This document shows, piece by piece, positions 35,863 through 45,190 of a DNA stretch of 64,000 bases. Source of the DNA: Lentilactobacillus raoultii (GTDB lineage: Bacteria > Bacillota > Bacilli > Lactobacillales > Lactobacillaceae); the NCBI RefSeq assembly GCF_900411375.1, contig NZ_LS422988.1:35029-99028 (forward strand), in the 5' to 3' direction. Positions within the stretch are counted from its first letter, which is position 1, and each line of letters begins with the position of its first letter. Below the pieces are notes generated by a model. The model saw only the letters and a list, made by a program, of their open reading frames with translations. It was not told the DNA's origin and searched no databases. A program made the translations under genes and the position numbers.

Positions 35863-36392
35863 CAGATGCTAACCGCTTGATGACGCCCACTGCTATTAGG
35901 ACAGCTACGTCAAGCAATCCACTGCGTCTAAGGGATCTCATGACAAAAAGCCGATAGCAGGCTTCTCACCACGAGACGCCTTAGTCTCCGTGAATTAACC
36001 GCTTGATTACGCTCACTGTTATTAGGACAGCTACGTCAAGCAGCATCATTCCATATAAGGGATCGATTGAAAAAATCCAAGTTCAGGATTTCCCCAATCG
36101 ACGCCTTATATTTCAGATGCTAACCGCTTGATGACGCCCACTGCTATTAGGACAGCTACGTCAAGCAATCCACTGCGTCTAAGGGATCTCATGGCAAAAA
36201 GCCGATAGCAGGCTTCTCACCACGAGACGCTTTAGTCTCCGTGAATTAACCGCTTGACTACGCTCACTGTTATTAGGACAGCTACATCAAGTAGCATCAT
36301 TCCATATAAGGGATCGATTGAAAAAATCCAAGTTTAAGATTTCCCCAATCGACGCCTTATATTTCAGATGCTAACCGCTTGATGACGCTCAC
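35863..36392. repeat. Modular tandem repeat block, 251-bp period (2.1 copies)
   Basis: Unit 1 is 35863-36113, unit 2 is 36114-36364, and a partial third is 36365-36392; the period is exactly 251. Each unit has two sub-modules. The core TAACCGCTTGA recurs at 35870, 35996, 36121, 36247 and 36372 (steps of 126, 125, 126, 125). After each core comes a hairpin (GCTTGA-ACG with CGTCAAGC), then a second stem: CTAAGG/CCTTAG with AAGCC/GGCTT, or TATAAGG-CGATTG-AAATCC with its complement. No ORF. It is reminiscent of BOX-type modular repeats. Confidence 0.9.
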
Positions 36393-36467
36393 TCAAAATT
36401 AATACTGAAATTTTCCCCGAATTGGTGTAAAATCAATCTGATAGAGATATAGAAAGAGGTAATGATA

Positions 36468-37157
36468 TTGGCAAAACTTGTTTTAATTCGTCATGGTCAA
36501 AGTGAATGGAATCTTTCCAATCAATTTACTGGTTGGGTAGACGTTGATTTAAGTGAAGAAGGCGTTAAGCAAGCCATTAATGCCGGTAAATTAGTTAAAA
36601 AAGCCGGGATTGAATTTGACTATGCGTTTACTTCCGTTTTGACCCGTGCGATCAAGACACTGCACTATGTGTTGGAATACTCAGATCAACTTTGGATTCC
36701 TGAAGAAAAAACATGGCGTTTAAACGAGCGTCACTACGGCGCATTGCAAGGCCATAATAAAGCTAAAGCTGCTGAAAAGTACGGCAAAGACCAAGTTCAC
36801 ATTTGGCGTCGTTCATATGACGTTTTGCCACCACTTTTGGATGCAAGTGATGAGGGTTCAGCTGTTCACGATCGTCGTTATGCCAACCTTGATCCCCACA
36901 TTGTTCCCGGTGGTGAAAACTTGAAGGTGACGCTTGAACGAGTAATGCCTTACTGGGAGGACAAAATTGCACCACTTTTGCTTGATGGTAAGAATGTGGT
37001 AATCGCAGCCCACGGTAATTCACTTCGTGCGCTTTCTAAATACATCGAAAACATTTCGGATGAAGATATTATGAATCTTGAAATGGCAACCGGTGAACCC
37101 GTTGTTTACGATTTTGATGACAAATTAAATGTCACCAACAAGACTAAACTGGACTAA
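36468..37157 (+). CDS. gpmA: 2,3-bisphosphoglycerate-dependent phosphoglycerate mutase
   Basis: 229 residues from the TTG at 36468, which is well spaced from AAAGAGG; ATG 36462 would add MI. Glycolytic interconversion of 3- and 2-phosphoglycerate. Catalytic RHGQSEWN with the phospho-His, [26 protein letters not shown] and [10 protein letters not shown] (second His) are all present. The gene follows the repeat block directly; the -10-like TAAAAT lies at about 36428. Confidence 0.95.
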   Translation: MAKLVLIRHGQSEWNLSNQFTGWVDVDLSEEGVKQAINAGKLVKKAGIEFDYAFTSVLTRAIKTLHYVLEYSDQLWIPEEKTWRLNERHYGALQGHNKAKAAEKYGKDQVHIWRRSYDVLPPLLDASDEGSAVHDRRYANLDPHIVPGGENLKVTLERVMPYWEDKIAPLLLDGKNVVIAAHGNSLRALSKYIENISDEDIMNLEMATGEPVVYDFDDKLNVTNKTKLD

Positions 37158-37173
37158 ACAAAAAATCATTAGC

Positions 37174-37228
37174 ATAAAAAGCGCTTTGAAATCATCATGT
37201 CAAAATGATGGTTTCAAAGCGTTTTGTG
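37174..37228. terminator. Terminator between convergent gpmA and pncC
   Basis: AAAGCGCTTTGAAATCATCAT pairs with ATGATGGTTTCAAAGCGTTTT almost perfectly around GTCAAA. It has A-run and T-run flanks. Confidence 0.93.
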
Positions 37229-37248
37229 TCCCAACCAAGGGTCACATC

Positions 37249-37716
37249 TTAGCTTTTTAAACAAGTGGCCGCTAACAAATTAAGACCTTCATTACAGGAT
37301 TGTTCGACGATATCAGTACTGGTGCCTTCAAACCGGTAATGATTGGCAAAGGTAGAGGCGCTTGTTGAGATACCAATATAAACTGTGCCGACTGATTGAT
37401 TTTCCAATTTGTCGGGACCAGCTACACCAGTAAAACTGATGCCAATGTCGGCCTGAAGGATCTCACGAGATTTGGCTGCCATTTCTTTAGCAGTTGATTG
37501 ACTGACGACGCCGTATTTTGAGATTAGTTCAGAATCAATTCCCAACATTTTAATTTTAGCTTCGGTGGCATAAGTGACGAAACCACCTAAAAATATATCT
37601 CCAGCATTTGAAACTTTGCATAGATTGCTTTGAAAACTACCACCAGTTAAACTTTCAGCGCAAGTTAGGGTTAGTTTCTGCTTAGCCAGAACTCTAACTA
37701 AATTTTGATAGTCCAT
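37249..37716 (-). CDS. pncC: CinA-type nicotinamide-nucleotide amidohydrolase (PncC)
   Basis: 155 residues, a stand-alone CinA C-terminal domain. Markers: TCAESLTGGSFQSNL at the N-terminus, FLGGFVTYATEAKI, YGVVSQSTAKEMA and SFTGVAGPD. The enzyme converts NMN to NaMN and ammonia in NAD recycling. RBS GGAGGAAA. It complements pncB and the NrtR-like regulator elsewhere in the window. Confidence 0.92.
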   Translation of the reverse strand: MDYQNLVRVLAKQKLTLTCAESLTGGSFQSNLCKVSNAGDIFLGGFVTYATEAKIKMLGIDSELISKYGVVSQSTAKEMAAKSREILQADIGISFTGVAGPDKLENQSVGTVYIGISTSASTFANHYRFEGTSTDIVEQSCNEGLNLLAATCLKS

Positions 37717-37942
37717 TGAATTTCCTCCGTTCGTTAATGGGGTTATGTTTCAATTAGTTTTACACGGAAAGCGAAATCTTGCAACTATTAGAAATGGTGG
37801 TTTTATTTGCATTAAAGTTGGCTGGATACCTTATGAAGACAGCATTTTGGGAGGTTATAAATAGTAGGCTTAAATATCGCATTATTTTTTAAAATCAGTT
37901 AAAATATAAGTAAGAAAGAATATGAATTGAAACGGAGGGCTT

Positions 37943-39823
37943 ATGATGAAGGGCAAGGTTGTGGCCGCATTAATTGGTCTAAGCTTGGGAATGAGTGGGG
38001 GAGTGCTACTAAGTAACAGAGTGAATCTTCCAACTGTACTGGCTGATAAAACCGAAAATGATAGTGATAGCGAGCCTAATGGCAATACGATTGTCAGGGG
38101 AGAAAATTACTTTGATAAATCAATGTCTGTTGAGGATTTAAAAGATGTGCTTTTAAAAAATTATGCGAACATTGCTAAACGATCATTTTTGGTGGTTAAA
38201 AATCAAACTTCATTATCAGGACATCTTTCAGATGTATTGGAACCCTTGTTTAATGAATTTTATAGTAAGAAAGAACAATTAGATGTGTTGTATTTAATTA
38301 ATGATGGCTTGGATACGAAAGATTTCAATGAATTAATGCAATTGCTTCAAAAATACAAGATTGAAGCGGGCGTTTTTCTTGATCATAATCAAATTGCTGA
38401 TTTTAGCAGCGCGAATACGATAAATATTTCTGCTTGGGAACAAAAAACAGATCCAGCTGTCAATCGTCAATTACCCACGCTCTCAGTTAATAACCAGCAG
38501 CAAGTTTTAATTCCTCTGAAAGATATTTGGAAATTTGGTGCATCAAAAATTGGGTTTTCAATTACATCAGTGTCCAATCCAAAATTTCCTTTATCTGAAG
38601 GTCTTGGTGAACTCGGATATGACGATTTTCGAGTACATGATTTCACAACTGGTCTGTATAGCGAGGAAGCGTTAGACTATCGTTTGCCTACCCTTGCTTA
38701 TCTGCCAAATCAATATCAGGTTGAAAGCGATATTGATGATTATGTTCAACACCACAACAATGAGGATTACATTGATAAAATTAAAAAGTATGGTTTTACA
38801 GTTGATTCCTATTTCAAGTATTTAAATGATGTTAAACAAAGAAATGTCGTCATTAATCACGTCGCTCCCGATGCCAAAAAATTAGAGCTGAGGTTAGTCG
38901 CTGCGCCGGGTTCTGGGACTGGTTTTGATCCAACCTTGGAATTTTCATTGAAGCCAGCTGAAAGTTCCAGCAGCTCGGCAAATCCGCCTAGTGCTGGATC
39001 TTCAGAAAGTTCAAAAGTGCCGGCTTCGTCTGATCATCCTTATGTTCCGTCAGCTGATTCAACATCCGATAATCCATCGGGTGCTTCGTCAAGGGAAGTC
39101 ACTGAAGCGCCACAAATTAACAAAAACCCATCAATTGCCAAAAAAGGTCAGGCAGTTTATGCATTGAATAAAATTCATTTGTATCAAAAAGCGACTTTTG
39201 GCAAAACGCAACGGGTTGCCTCCTATGTCAAAAAGCCGCGGATTAATCGACCAATGTTTGTGGTGACGGATTACTTGTACTCAAATGCCGGTCGGTTACG
39301 TTACAGAGTTCGCGATGTCAATCATCATAGCCCAACTGCCGGTAAAAAAGGGTATATTACTGCTAACTGGCAATATGTTCGACCAGTTTATTATACGGCT
39401 AAGCACTCAACGTTAACGGTCATTAATCCTACCGGCGTTAATGAATACCGTAGTCGAAACTTAGCGGGTAAAGTTCGCAATTTTAAGCAGGGAACCAGAA
39501 TTAAGGTGACGGGATTCGTAAAGCATCGGTTGACAACGCGGTATCGTTTAGCAAACGGTCATTATATTACCGGTAATCGAAAGCTCGTAATTGCTGGTAA
39601 TTATCCATCAGTCAAGAAGATTAAAACTAACCGGACAATCTATCTCCACCACAATCCCAATCTTAACCAACGAATCAAAAAGATTAACCGAGGAACCACT
39701 TTAAGGGTGAAAAAGTGGCTGTATTCTCACCCGTATTCAACAACCATCTTTGGGGCCCAACGCTATCAAGTGGTGGGTGGTTACGTAACAGCGAACCAGG
39801 ATTTCATTAAGATAATTAAGTAA
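37943..39823 (+). CDS. Large exported protein with C-terminal DUF5776-like wall-binding repeats
   Basis: 626 residues. Signal peptide about 1-35 (VVAALIGLSLGMSGGVLLS). Residues about 50-335 form an alpha/beta-looking domain of unknown family (FLVVKNQTSL, LYLINDGLDTKDFNEL). A Ser/Pro linker follows (about 335-405), then three related basic, Tyr-rich modules (from GQAVYALNKIHLYQKATF to the end; each has an ITAN/ITGN/VTANQD-type close) that fit DUF5776. Those modules are thought to hold proteins on the cell surface. RBS GGAGGG; ATG 37943 or 37946. No gene partner is evident. Confidence 0.75.
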   Translation: MMKGKVVAALIGLSLGMSGGVLLSNRVNLPTVLADKTENDSDSEPNGNTIVRGENYFDKSMSVEDLKDVLLKNYANIAKRSFLVVKNQTSLSGHLSDVLEPLFNEFYSKKEQLDVLYLINDGLDTKDFNELMQLLQKYKIEAGVFLDHNQIADFSSANTINISAWEQKTDPAVNRQLPTLSVNNQQQVLIPLKDIWKFGASKIGFSITSVSNPKFPLSEGLGELGYDDFRVHDFTTGLYSEEALDYRLPTLAYLPNQYQVESDIDDYVQHHNNEDYIDKIKKYGFTVDSYFKYLNDVKQRNVVINHVAPDAKKLELRLVAAPGSGTGFDPTLEFSLKPAESSSSSANPPSAGSSESSKVPASSDHPYVPSADSTSDNPSGASSREVTEAPQINKNPSIAKKGQAVYALNKIHLYQKATFGKTQRVASYVKKPRINRPMFVVTDYLYSNAGRLRYRVRDVNHHSPTAGKKGYITANWQYVRPVYYTAKHSTLTVINPTGVNEYRSRNLAGKVRNFKQGTRIKVTGFVKHRLTTRYRLANGHYITGNRKLVIAGNYPSVKKIKTNRTIYLHHNPNLNQRIKKINRGTTLRVKKWLYSHPYSTTIFGAQRYQVVGGYVTANQDFIKIIK

Positions 39824-39896
39824 ATGAATCGGCAGTCAAACGATAGGCTGCCAATTCATTATGTGATTGGAAATCTTTTACCGGGAAATAACTATT

Positions 39897-39955
39897 TTAA
39901 AAAGGTTCTGTCAATATCGGTTAATCAGCTGATATGACAGGGCCTTTTTAAAGTT
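39897..39955 (+). terminator. Terminator after the DUF5776 protein gene
   Basis: AAAAGG-CTGTCA-TC pairs with GA-TGACAG-CCTTTTT, T-run at the end. Confidence 0.88.
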
Positions 39956-39988
39956 AAAATGAAATCTTTGATAATCCTCTTAAATAGT

Positions 39989-40150
39989 TTAGGACTTGTG
40001 GTCTGATAGCGTGTCAATCAAGGCGTCATAGGTAATTCCCAATACAATTCCATAGACCAGATTTTTTGAAATAAGGCCAACGGTGGTCCCCACGACCAGC
40101 CCGATTCCGGGAACGGTGGCAATCATTTTAAGTCGGGGTTGTTTAGCCAT
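39989..40150 (-). CDS. Small glycine-rich membrane protein (53 aa)
   Basis: ATG at 40150 after GAAGGA, stop at 39989. The peptide has a basic N-terminus (MAKQPRLKM), then two hydrophobic Gly-rich helices (PGIGLVVGTTVGLI and GIVLGITYDALI) and ends DHKS. It looks like a short membrane hairpin. I do not recognise a family. It sits between the DUF5776 gene terminator and the tag gene. Confidence 0.65.
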   Translation of the reverse strand: MAKQPRLKMIATVPGIGLVVGTTVGLISKNLVYGIVLGITYDALIDTLSDHKS

Positions 40151-40214
40151 TGTTAATCCTTCTTTCTGTCAATTCTATCCAAAGACATCATTAGATCTGA
40201 TCAAATCAGTGACG

Positions 40215-40718
40215 CTAAGGCTTGATTTGCTTGACAATTCCAGTTCCTACTAATAATAATTCAACCGTGATCGGGCCAACAAACGTAAAGCCCCGTCGCT
40301 TCATATCTTTAGCAACCAGTGCGCCAAGGGTTCGTGAATCCTGGGCTAATTTGCCATTGACCAAGTGATCCTTTGGCTTGAATGACCAGAGATAATCGGC
40401 CAAGTCTTTGAACTCGGGACTTAAGTTGAGAGTTGCTTGGGCGTTTTGGACAATCGCCCGAATTTTACGGGGATTGCGAATCATTTCAGGATTTTCTTCG
40501 AGGGCTTCCAAATCAGGTTCATCAAATTGAGCAATCTTTGCGACATCAAAATGTTTGAAGACTTTATCGAAGACTGGTAGTTTGCTGGCGGCCACCCGCC
40601 AATTGAGACCGGGTTGAAACACGTTGACGGTCAACATTTCAAACATCACCCGTGGGTCGTGTATTTCCGTGCCGAATAGTGAATGATACAATGCGACACC
40701 ATTAGTTGGTTGCGCCAT
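40215..40718 (-). CDS. DNA-3-methyladenine glycosylase I-like protein
   Basis: 167 residues from the ATG at 40718 (RBS GAAGGAGG). Tag-family markers: FEMLTVNVFQPGLNWRVAA (the FExLxLExxQAGLSW helix), EENPEMIRNPRKIRAIVQNAQ, YLWSF and MKRRGFTFVGPITVE. The N-terminal zinc-binding Cys (RCxW) and the matching His/Cys ligands are not visible, and AGLSW reads PGLNW. It is a divergent member; base excision of 3-methyladenine is likely but not assured. Confidence 0.8.
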   Translation of the reverse strand: MAQPTNGVALYHSLFGTEIHDPRVMFEMLTVNVFQPGLNWRVAASKLPVFDKVFKHFDVAKIAQFDEPDLEALEENPEMIRNPRKIRAIVQNAQATLNLSPEFKDLADYLWSFKPKDHLVNGKLAQDSRTLGALVAKDMKRRGFTFVGPITVELLLVGTGIVKQIKP

Positions 40719-41038
40719 ATAAGATTCCTCCTTCTTTAGGTTTGCTGAAGCCAGCATAGCACTTTTTAGACTCGCAGTGGCTTAAAATGTGCCGGTTATT
40801 TTTTAAAATTCATTTGTAAGCGTTTAATGGAAGTGCTTTTACCGTTTTTTAATGTTGGTATGCAAAAATAAACGGGTTATTGAATTTGATTGGGTTAAAC
40901 CGGCGTTATTATTTTGTTAATTGATCAATTCATGATATTCTAATGTTTATTGAAAAATCATCGTGACTATTGATTAAAAATAACCAAATCCAATTATTTA
41001 AACATTTTGACTTTAAATGGATTGAAAGGAATCAAAAT
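40719..41038. other. Gene-free region between divergent tag-like and permease genes
   Basis: About 320 bp, AT-rich. It must contain the promoters of both divergent genes. I see no convincing operator, riboswitch or small ORF. Confidence 0.5.
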
Positions 41039-42481
41039 ATGGGAGTACGTGGAAAACAAAAAGAAAAGCCTGGTGGCATTGGGTTAACGGCACTTACAGC
41101 GATGGTGGTGACGTCTTCAATTGGTGCCGGCGTGTTTGCGTTAACGTCAGATTTGGCAACGGCTGCCTCACCCGGTCCGGTTTTAATCGCATGGGGACTG
41201 GTGGGCTTTGGTATTTTGATGTTAGCACTCTCACTAAATAACCTGGTGCTGAAACGACCGGATTTAGAAGGTGTCTTTGCCTATGCTGAAGAAGGCTTTG
41301 GTCAATATGCCGGCTTTATCAGCGGATGGGGGTACTGGTTGTCTTCCTGGATGGGCAATGTCGCCTTTGCGACCGTGATGATGAGCGCGGTCGGATACTT
41401 TATCCCGGTTTTCAAATCTGGTAATAATCTGCCGGCAATTTTAACTGCCAGTTTGATCTCGTGGGGGTTGACTTACATTGTCAATCGAGGAGTGGAAAGC
41501 GCCGCAATTTTAAATGCCGTGATTACAATTTGTAAATTAATTCCGATTTTCACGTTTATTGTTTTTTCAATTTTATTGTTCAAAGCCAATGTTTTTACGG
41601 CTCATTTTTGGAATAATCTGAGTGGTCATTTCAATGGCGGGGTTGGAATCGGAACGCAAATTAAAAATTGCATGATGGTTATGATGTGGGTCTTTGTTGG
41701 TATCGAAGGCGCCACGATGATGTCGTCGCGGGCTAAGAAAAAATCCGATGCCGGTAAAGCAACTATCCTGGGATTGGCTTGTTTATTGGCAATCTACATT
41801 TTGGCTTCTATCTTACCATATGGTTATCTGAGTCGGGCTGAGTTAACAACCATTCATCAGCCAGCTATGGTTTACATTTTCAAGAGTATGGTTGGTAGTT
41901 GGGGTGGTGCACTAATCAGTCTTGGGCTGATCATTTCAACCCTTGGATCATGGCTATCTTGGACAATGTTACCGGCAGAAACGGTGATGCTGATGGCAAA
42001 ACGGCACTTGTTGCCGCCGATTTTTGGCAAAGAAAATCGGCATGGTGCGCCGACCTTTTCCCTAATTGTGAGTGGTGCGCTGATTCAAATTTTCTTATTT
42101 ACGCTGTTATTTACTGATCGAGCTTATAATTTTGCCTATTCGTTATGTACAGCAGCGATAGTGATTTGCTATATCTTTGTGGCCGCCTATCAGGTTAAAT
42201 TAGCTTATCGGCATTTGCATGAAAAAGGTAATCTGGTTCAGCTGCTAATTGGCGTTGGGGCTTTAATTTTCGAGTGTGTCGGCATTTATATGGCCGGCTT
42301 ACAGTTTGTTCTTTTGTGTGCCATTGCCTATATTCCCGGCTTCTTCCTGTTTATGAAGACCCGAAAAGATGCCGGGTATGACCAGTGGCTCTCCAAGCTT
42401 GAATCCATCGTCACTGCCGCAATTGTCACCGGGGCGGTTTTAGGAATCGTCCTTCTGACAACGGGTAGAATTAGTGTCTAA
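41039..42481 (+). CDS. APC-family amino acid antiporter (ArcD/basic amino acid type)
   Basis: 480 residues from the ATG at 41039 (RBS GAAAGGA); the frame is open to 40970. About 12-13 membrane segments. The start GIGLTALTAMVVTSSIGAGVFAL is the conserved APC substrate-binding helix, and RPDLEGVFAYAEEGFGQYAGF and MMWVFVGIEGATMMSSRAKKKSD mark the basic amino acid/polyamine antiporter subgroup. Arginine-ornithine exchange is possible, but no arc genes are adjacent. Confidence 0.87.
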   Translation: MGVRGKQKEKPGGIGLTALTAMVVTSSIGAGVFALTSDLATAASPGPVLIAWGLVGFGILMLALSLNNLVLKRPDLEGVFAYAEEGFGQYAGFISGWGYWLSSWMGNVAFATVMMSAVGYFIPVFKSGNNLPAILTASLISWGLTYIVNRGVESAAILNAVITICKLIPIFTFIVFSILLFKANVFTAHFWNNLSGHFNGGVGIGTQIKNCMMVMMWVFVGIEGATMMSSRAKKKSDAGKATILGLACLLAIYILASILPYGYLSRAELTTIHQPAMVYIFKSMVGSWGGALISLGLIISTLGSWLSWTMLPAETVMLMAKRHLLPPIFGKENRHGAPTFSLIVSGALIQIFLFTLLFTDRAYNFAYSLCTAAIVICYIFVAAYQVKLAYRHLHEKGNLVQLLIGVGALIFECVGIYMAGLQFVLLCAIAYIPGFFLFMKTRKDAGYDQWLSKLESIVTAAIVTGAVLGIVLLTTGRISV

Positions 42482-42494
42482 CAATTAAAAGCTG

Positions 42495-42533
42495 CAAAAA
42501 AAGTCAGTCTGAAATGGCTGGCTTTTTCTATGT
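42495..42533 (+). terminator. Terminator after the permease gene
   Basis: AAAAA-GTCAG pairs with CTGGC-TTTTTC around CTGAAATGG. Confidence 0.7.
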
Positions 42534-42689
42534 CGAAATTAATTGGTTCGAAGCTCGAAGTTTTATGCTATTATTAGTTTATGGTTCTGATATACATATA
42601 TTTAAAAAACATGGAAGGAAGGGGTTACTATCAAAAGCCCTCGCAGAGGCCGCCACAGAAGTCGTTGGTATCAGCAACGGCGGCTTTTA

Positions 42690-43415
42690 ATGTTGATTGG
42701 ATTAGGTGGCCTGTTAATTGTGTTAATTAGTGGCCTGTTGATTTTTAATCAGAGTGTCGCTGGTCCAGCTGATCATCATTCATCAAGCACCCAAATGGCT
42801 CAAAAGGAGGATCATCATCGGATGGATCGCCATAAACAGGATCGACGGGATCCTAATGATCTTGATCATGCACCTCTTTATAAAATTGGCCAGTATTACG
42901 ACAGTTCAAAATACGGGCGGATTCGATTAAAAGGAATTTCGACTGAGCGAAATTTGGTATTTTCAGAAGGGCAGTTAACGACCACCATTAACTGGGCTAA
43001 GGTTTGTACCAACACCCCAAAGACCGCTGCCCAACGGACAAATTCAGCAAGTGATTACAATTTAGATAAAGTGGTAAACCCGTATACTTACTTGAAAGTT
43101 CGATACACAGTAAAGAATCTTTCACACAATTCGGTGAGCTTTGGCGGTGTTAGGCAAGTGGCGTTGGCAAACGGCACTACTTTGGCCGGAACCGATGAAT
43201 TAGTGATTGATGATGGCCAATCTGAGCAATTGGCACCGCACACTAAGCGGGTTTTCACAATTCATGTGTTAGTAGACAGGTTTACAGATCAAGCGCGTCC
43301 ACAAAGTATACGGCTGAAATTTAATGGCGCCAAAGGATCATTGACATTGAAGCAGGTGTCAAAAGGATTTAACTGTCGCTTGCCAATAACCTATACGCCG
43401 GCAAAAAGTGTTTAA
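42690..43415 (+). CDS. Membrane-anchored protein with DUF4352-like extracellular domain; start uncertain
   Basis: 241 residues from ATG 42690. An N-terminal anchor (GLGGLLIVLISGLLIF) is followed by a His/Asp/Lys-rich linker and a beta-rich domain (about 75-241) with YLKVRYTVKNLSHNSVSF, typical of DUF4352/DUF5067-like domains. No RBS fits ATG 42690. AAGGAAGGGG (42615-42624) stands 5 bases before an in-frame ATC at 42630, which would add a basic stretch SPRRGRHRSRWYQQRR, fitting the positive-inside rule. No ATG, GTG or TTG lies in between. Confidence 0.75.
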   Translation: MLIGLGGLLIVLISGLLIFNQSVAGPADHHSSSTQMAQKEDHHRMDRHKQDRRDPNDLDHAPLYKIGQYYDSSKYGRIRLKGISTERNLVFSEGQLTTTINWAKVCTNTPKTAAQRTNSASDYNLDKVVNPYTYLKVRYTVKNLSHNSVSFGGVRQVALANGTTLAGTDELVIDDGQSEQLAPHTKRVFTIHVLVDRFTDQARPQSIRLKFNGAKGSLTLKQVSKGFNCRLPITYTPAKSV

Positions 43416-43478
43416 AAAAACGGGACTCAACGAAGCTTTGCTTAAGCTAGGCTTCGTTGAGTCCCACTTTTTAAAGAA
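43416..43478. terminator. Long-stem terminator
   Basis: GGGACTCAACGAAGC pairs perfectly with GCTTCGTTGAGTCCC; A-run before, TTTTT after. It is placed between convergent genes. Confidence 0.95.
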
Positions 43479-43545
43479 AGAATAGAGAAGATCACCATGA
43501 TTCACGGAAATTGTGATCGATTGAGTGATTTAACGATAATTAGAA

Positions 43546-44106
43546 TTACCCGTTAACGTGGCCGGCAAAACTTGGCATAAAGGAACTGCTGATGGTTTGA
43601 ATCTCAATGTTTTGGCCGGGTTGTGGTGCGGCAACGTATTGTTGGTTACCAATATAGATGGCTACGTGGTGGGTAGCGCCTGATTTACCCCAGAAAAGAA
43701 GGTCACCCGGTTTGGCATTGGCAACGGCTTCTTTAGTGACGTGACTTTCCTGAGTCACCGTATAGTGACCGAGACTGATCCCGGCTGCGTGCTGATAAAC
43801 GTAATCAGTTAAGCCGGAGCAATCCATGCCCTTTAATGATTCGCCACCCCAAACGTAGGGGATATTTTTGGACGCTAGTTGCTTGGCCAGGCTAACCACG
43901 GCGTCGGCTGAGTCATTGGTTGTTGTAGTTGTTTTAGTTGTTGTGGTGGTAGTGGTTCGAGTAGTTGTGGCCGGCTTGTAGTAGCTTTGGGTAGTTCGAG
44001 CTGGATTAACTGAATGAGCGGGTGTTGCAGCATTGGCACTAACTGCGGTTGCCCCGAAAATTGCGCCGGCAAATGCAAAGCTTAAAATTGTTTTACTGAT
44101 TTTCAA
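43546..44106 (-). CDS. Exported NlpC/P60 peptidoglycan hydrolase
   Basis: 186 residues from the TTG at 44106 (RBS GAGGTG); GTG 44115 would overlap the RBS. Signal peptide (ISKTILSFAFAGAIFGATAV, cleavage near ANAA), a Thr-rich linker (about 35-68), then the NlpC/P60 domain: catalytic Cys in GMDCSGLTDYVY, His in THHVAIYIG, and a third polar residue region YVAAPQPGQ. It cleaves peptide stems of peptidoglycan outside the cell. No SH3 or LysM domain is present. Confidence 0.9.
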   Translation of the reverse strand: MKISKTILSFAFAGAIFGATAVSANAATPAHSVNPARTTQSYYKPATTTRTTTTTTTKTTTTTNDSADAVVSLAKQLASKNIPYVWGGESLKGMDCSGLTDYVYQHAAGISLGHYTVTQESHVTKEAVANAKPGDLLFWGKSGATHHVAIYIGNQQYVAAPQPGQNIEIQTISSSFMPSFAGHVNG

Positions 44107-44353
44107 AAGTAGCACCTCATTAATTTCTTGATTAAGTTATTGGTGCCTATCTTAACGAATTGACGTTTCAAAGGCGTTACAGAAAATTTGTGATCCGTTA
44201 ACAGAAATTTTCAGCTTGAAATAGTGTTTAAGATTTTGCATGCTTTTAGTTAAAATTTTAGTGGAAGGGTTGATTTATTCGACCCCTTTTCTTGCCTTTC
44301 AACGATGTTTAGATGAAAATATAAGTTAGTTAACTTCATTGATTGGGGGATGA

Positions 44354-45190
44354 TTGGGGATGCGATTACGCTTTTGGCTTTTATTAAGTAGTTTAGCAGT
44401 TGGCAGTTTATTGATTAGCCGACCGGTACAAGGTGCCCAGGTTGTTAAAGGGAGTTTTCTAACAACGAGTCGGAGCATCAAGACAGCGAATGGTCCCAAA
44501 ACGGTTAAATTAACGATTCCTAAGAAAACAACCACGTTGGTTGCAGGAATTAAATATGTACATGGAAAAAAATATGTTTCGTTAAATCTTAATCGATTGC
44601 ACTATCAGCTCCGAAAGCCACTGCTGACTTCTCAAAATCATAGTCGGGTTAGTCACTGGATTTTAGCAACCGGGAAGAATTTTAAAAAGGCCACTGAGCC
44701 AACCTATTTAAAATATTATTCGCTAACCAGGCATTATCCGACGCAACAGCTACGAACCTATATTGCCAGTGGGGATCTTTGGCTGGGCCAGTCTTTACCG
44801 GCTGATTATGATCAGGTAACCGGCACCAGGGTGACCATCACAACTGACGGTTACTTGGAGTTTTTTAAGCAGTCAGCTTATCACTATCAAGTGAGCCCTA
44901 AGCCAAATCAGTTGCTTAAAATTCAGAAGTCGGTTTTGAATCAAAAGTCGCGGCAGTTGCGACTGTATTTTAAAACGCGATTGTCAACGCTACCAATGAC
45001 TAAAGTTGCTGCGAAGGGGGCCAACCGCTATCGGCTGATCATCACTCGGACCGGTGAAACGACCGCTACGGCAATTCCAAATAGCGATCAGGCAACGCAA
45101 GTCATCCTCAATGAAATTTATCAGTTGGGAAAAACGACTTATTACATGGCGATTGAAAGTGCCCGATTTCTGGGAGGGAATGAATCTTGA
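44354..45190 (+). CDS. Exported protein of unknown family, paralogue A
   Basis: 278 residues; ATG 44360 is also possible. Signal peptide (LRFWLLLSSLAVGSLLIS, cleavage after VQGA). Mature part is basic and beta-rich. It shares a clear domain with the next gene: YQLRKP, FKKATEP-YLKYY, TYIASGDLWLGQ, VTITTDGYLE and NRYRLIITRTGE. Its TGA overlaps the TTG start of the next gene by four bases. The pair is probably a duplicated secreted cell-surface protein. No family is recognised. Confidence 0.75.
   Translation: MGMRLRFWLLLSSLAVGSLLISRPVQGAQVVKGSFLTTSRSIKTANGPKTVKLTIPKKTTTLVAGIKYVHGKKYVSLNLNRLHYQLRKPLLTSQNHSRVSHWILATGKNFKKATEPTYLKYYSLTRHYPTQQLRTYIASGDLWLGQSLPADYDQVTGTRVTITTDGYLEFFKQSAYHYQVSPKPNQLLKIQKSVLNQKSRQLRLYFKTRLSTLPMTKVAAKGANRYRLIITRTGETTATAIPNSDQATQVILNEIYQLGKTTYYMAIESARFLGGNES

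Noticed and set aside
35863..36392. CRISPR array
   Set aside because: Period is 251 bp with both halves repeated; there are no short repeats with unique spacers and no cas genes.
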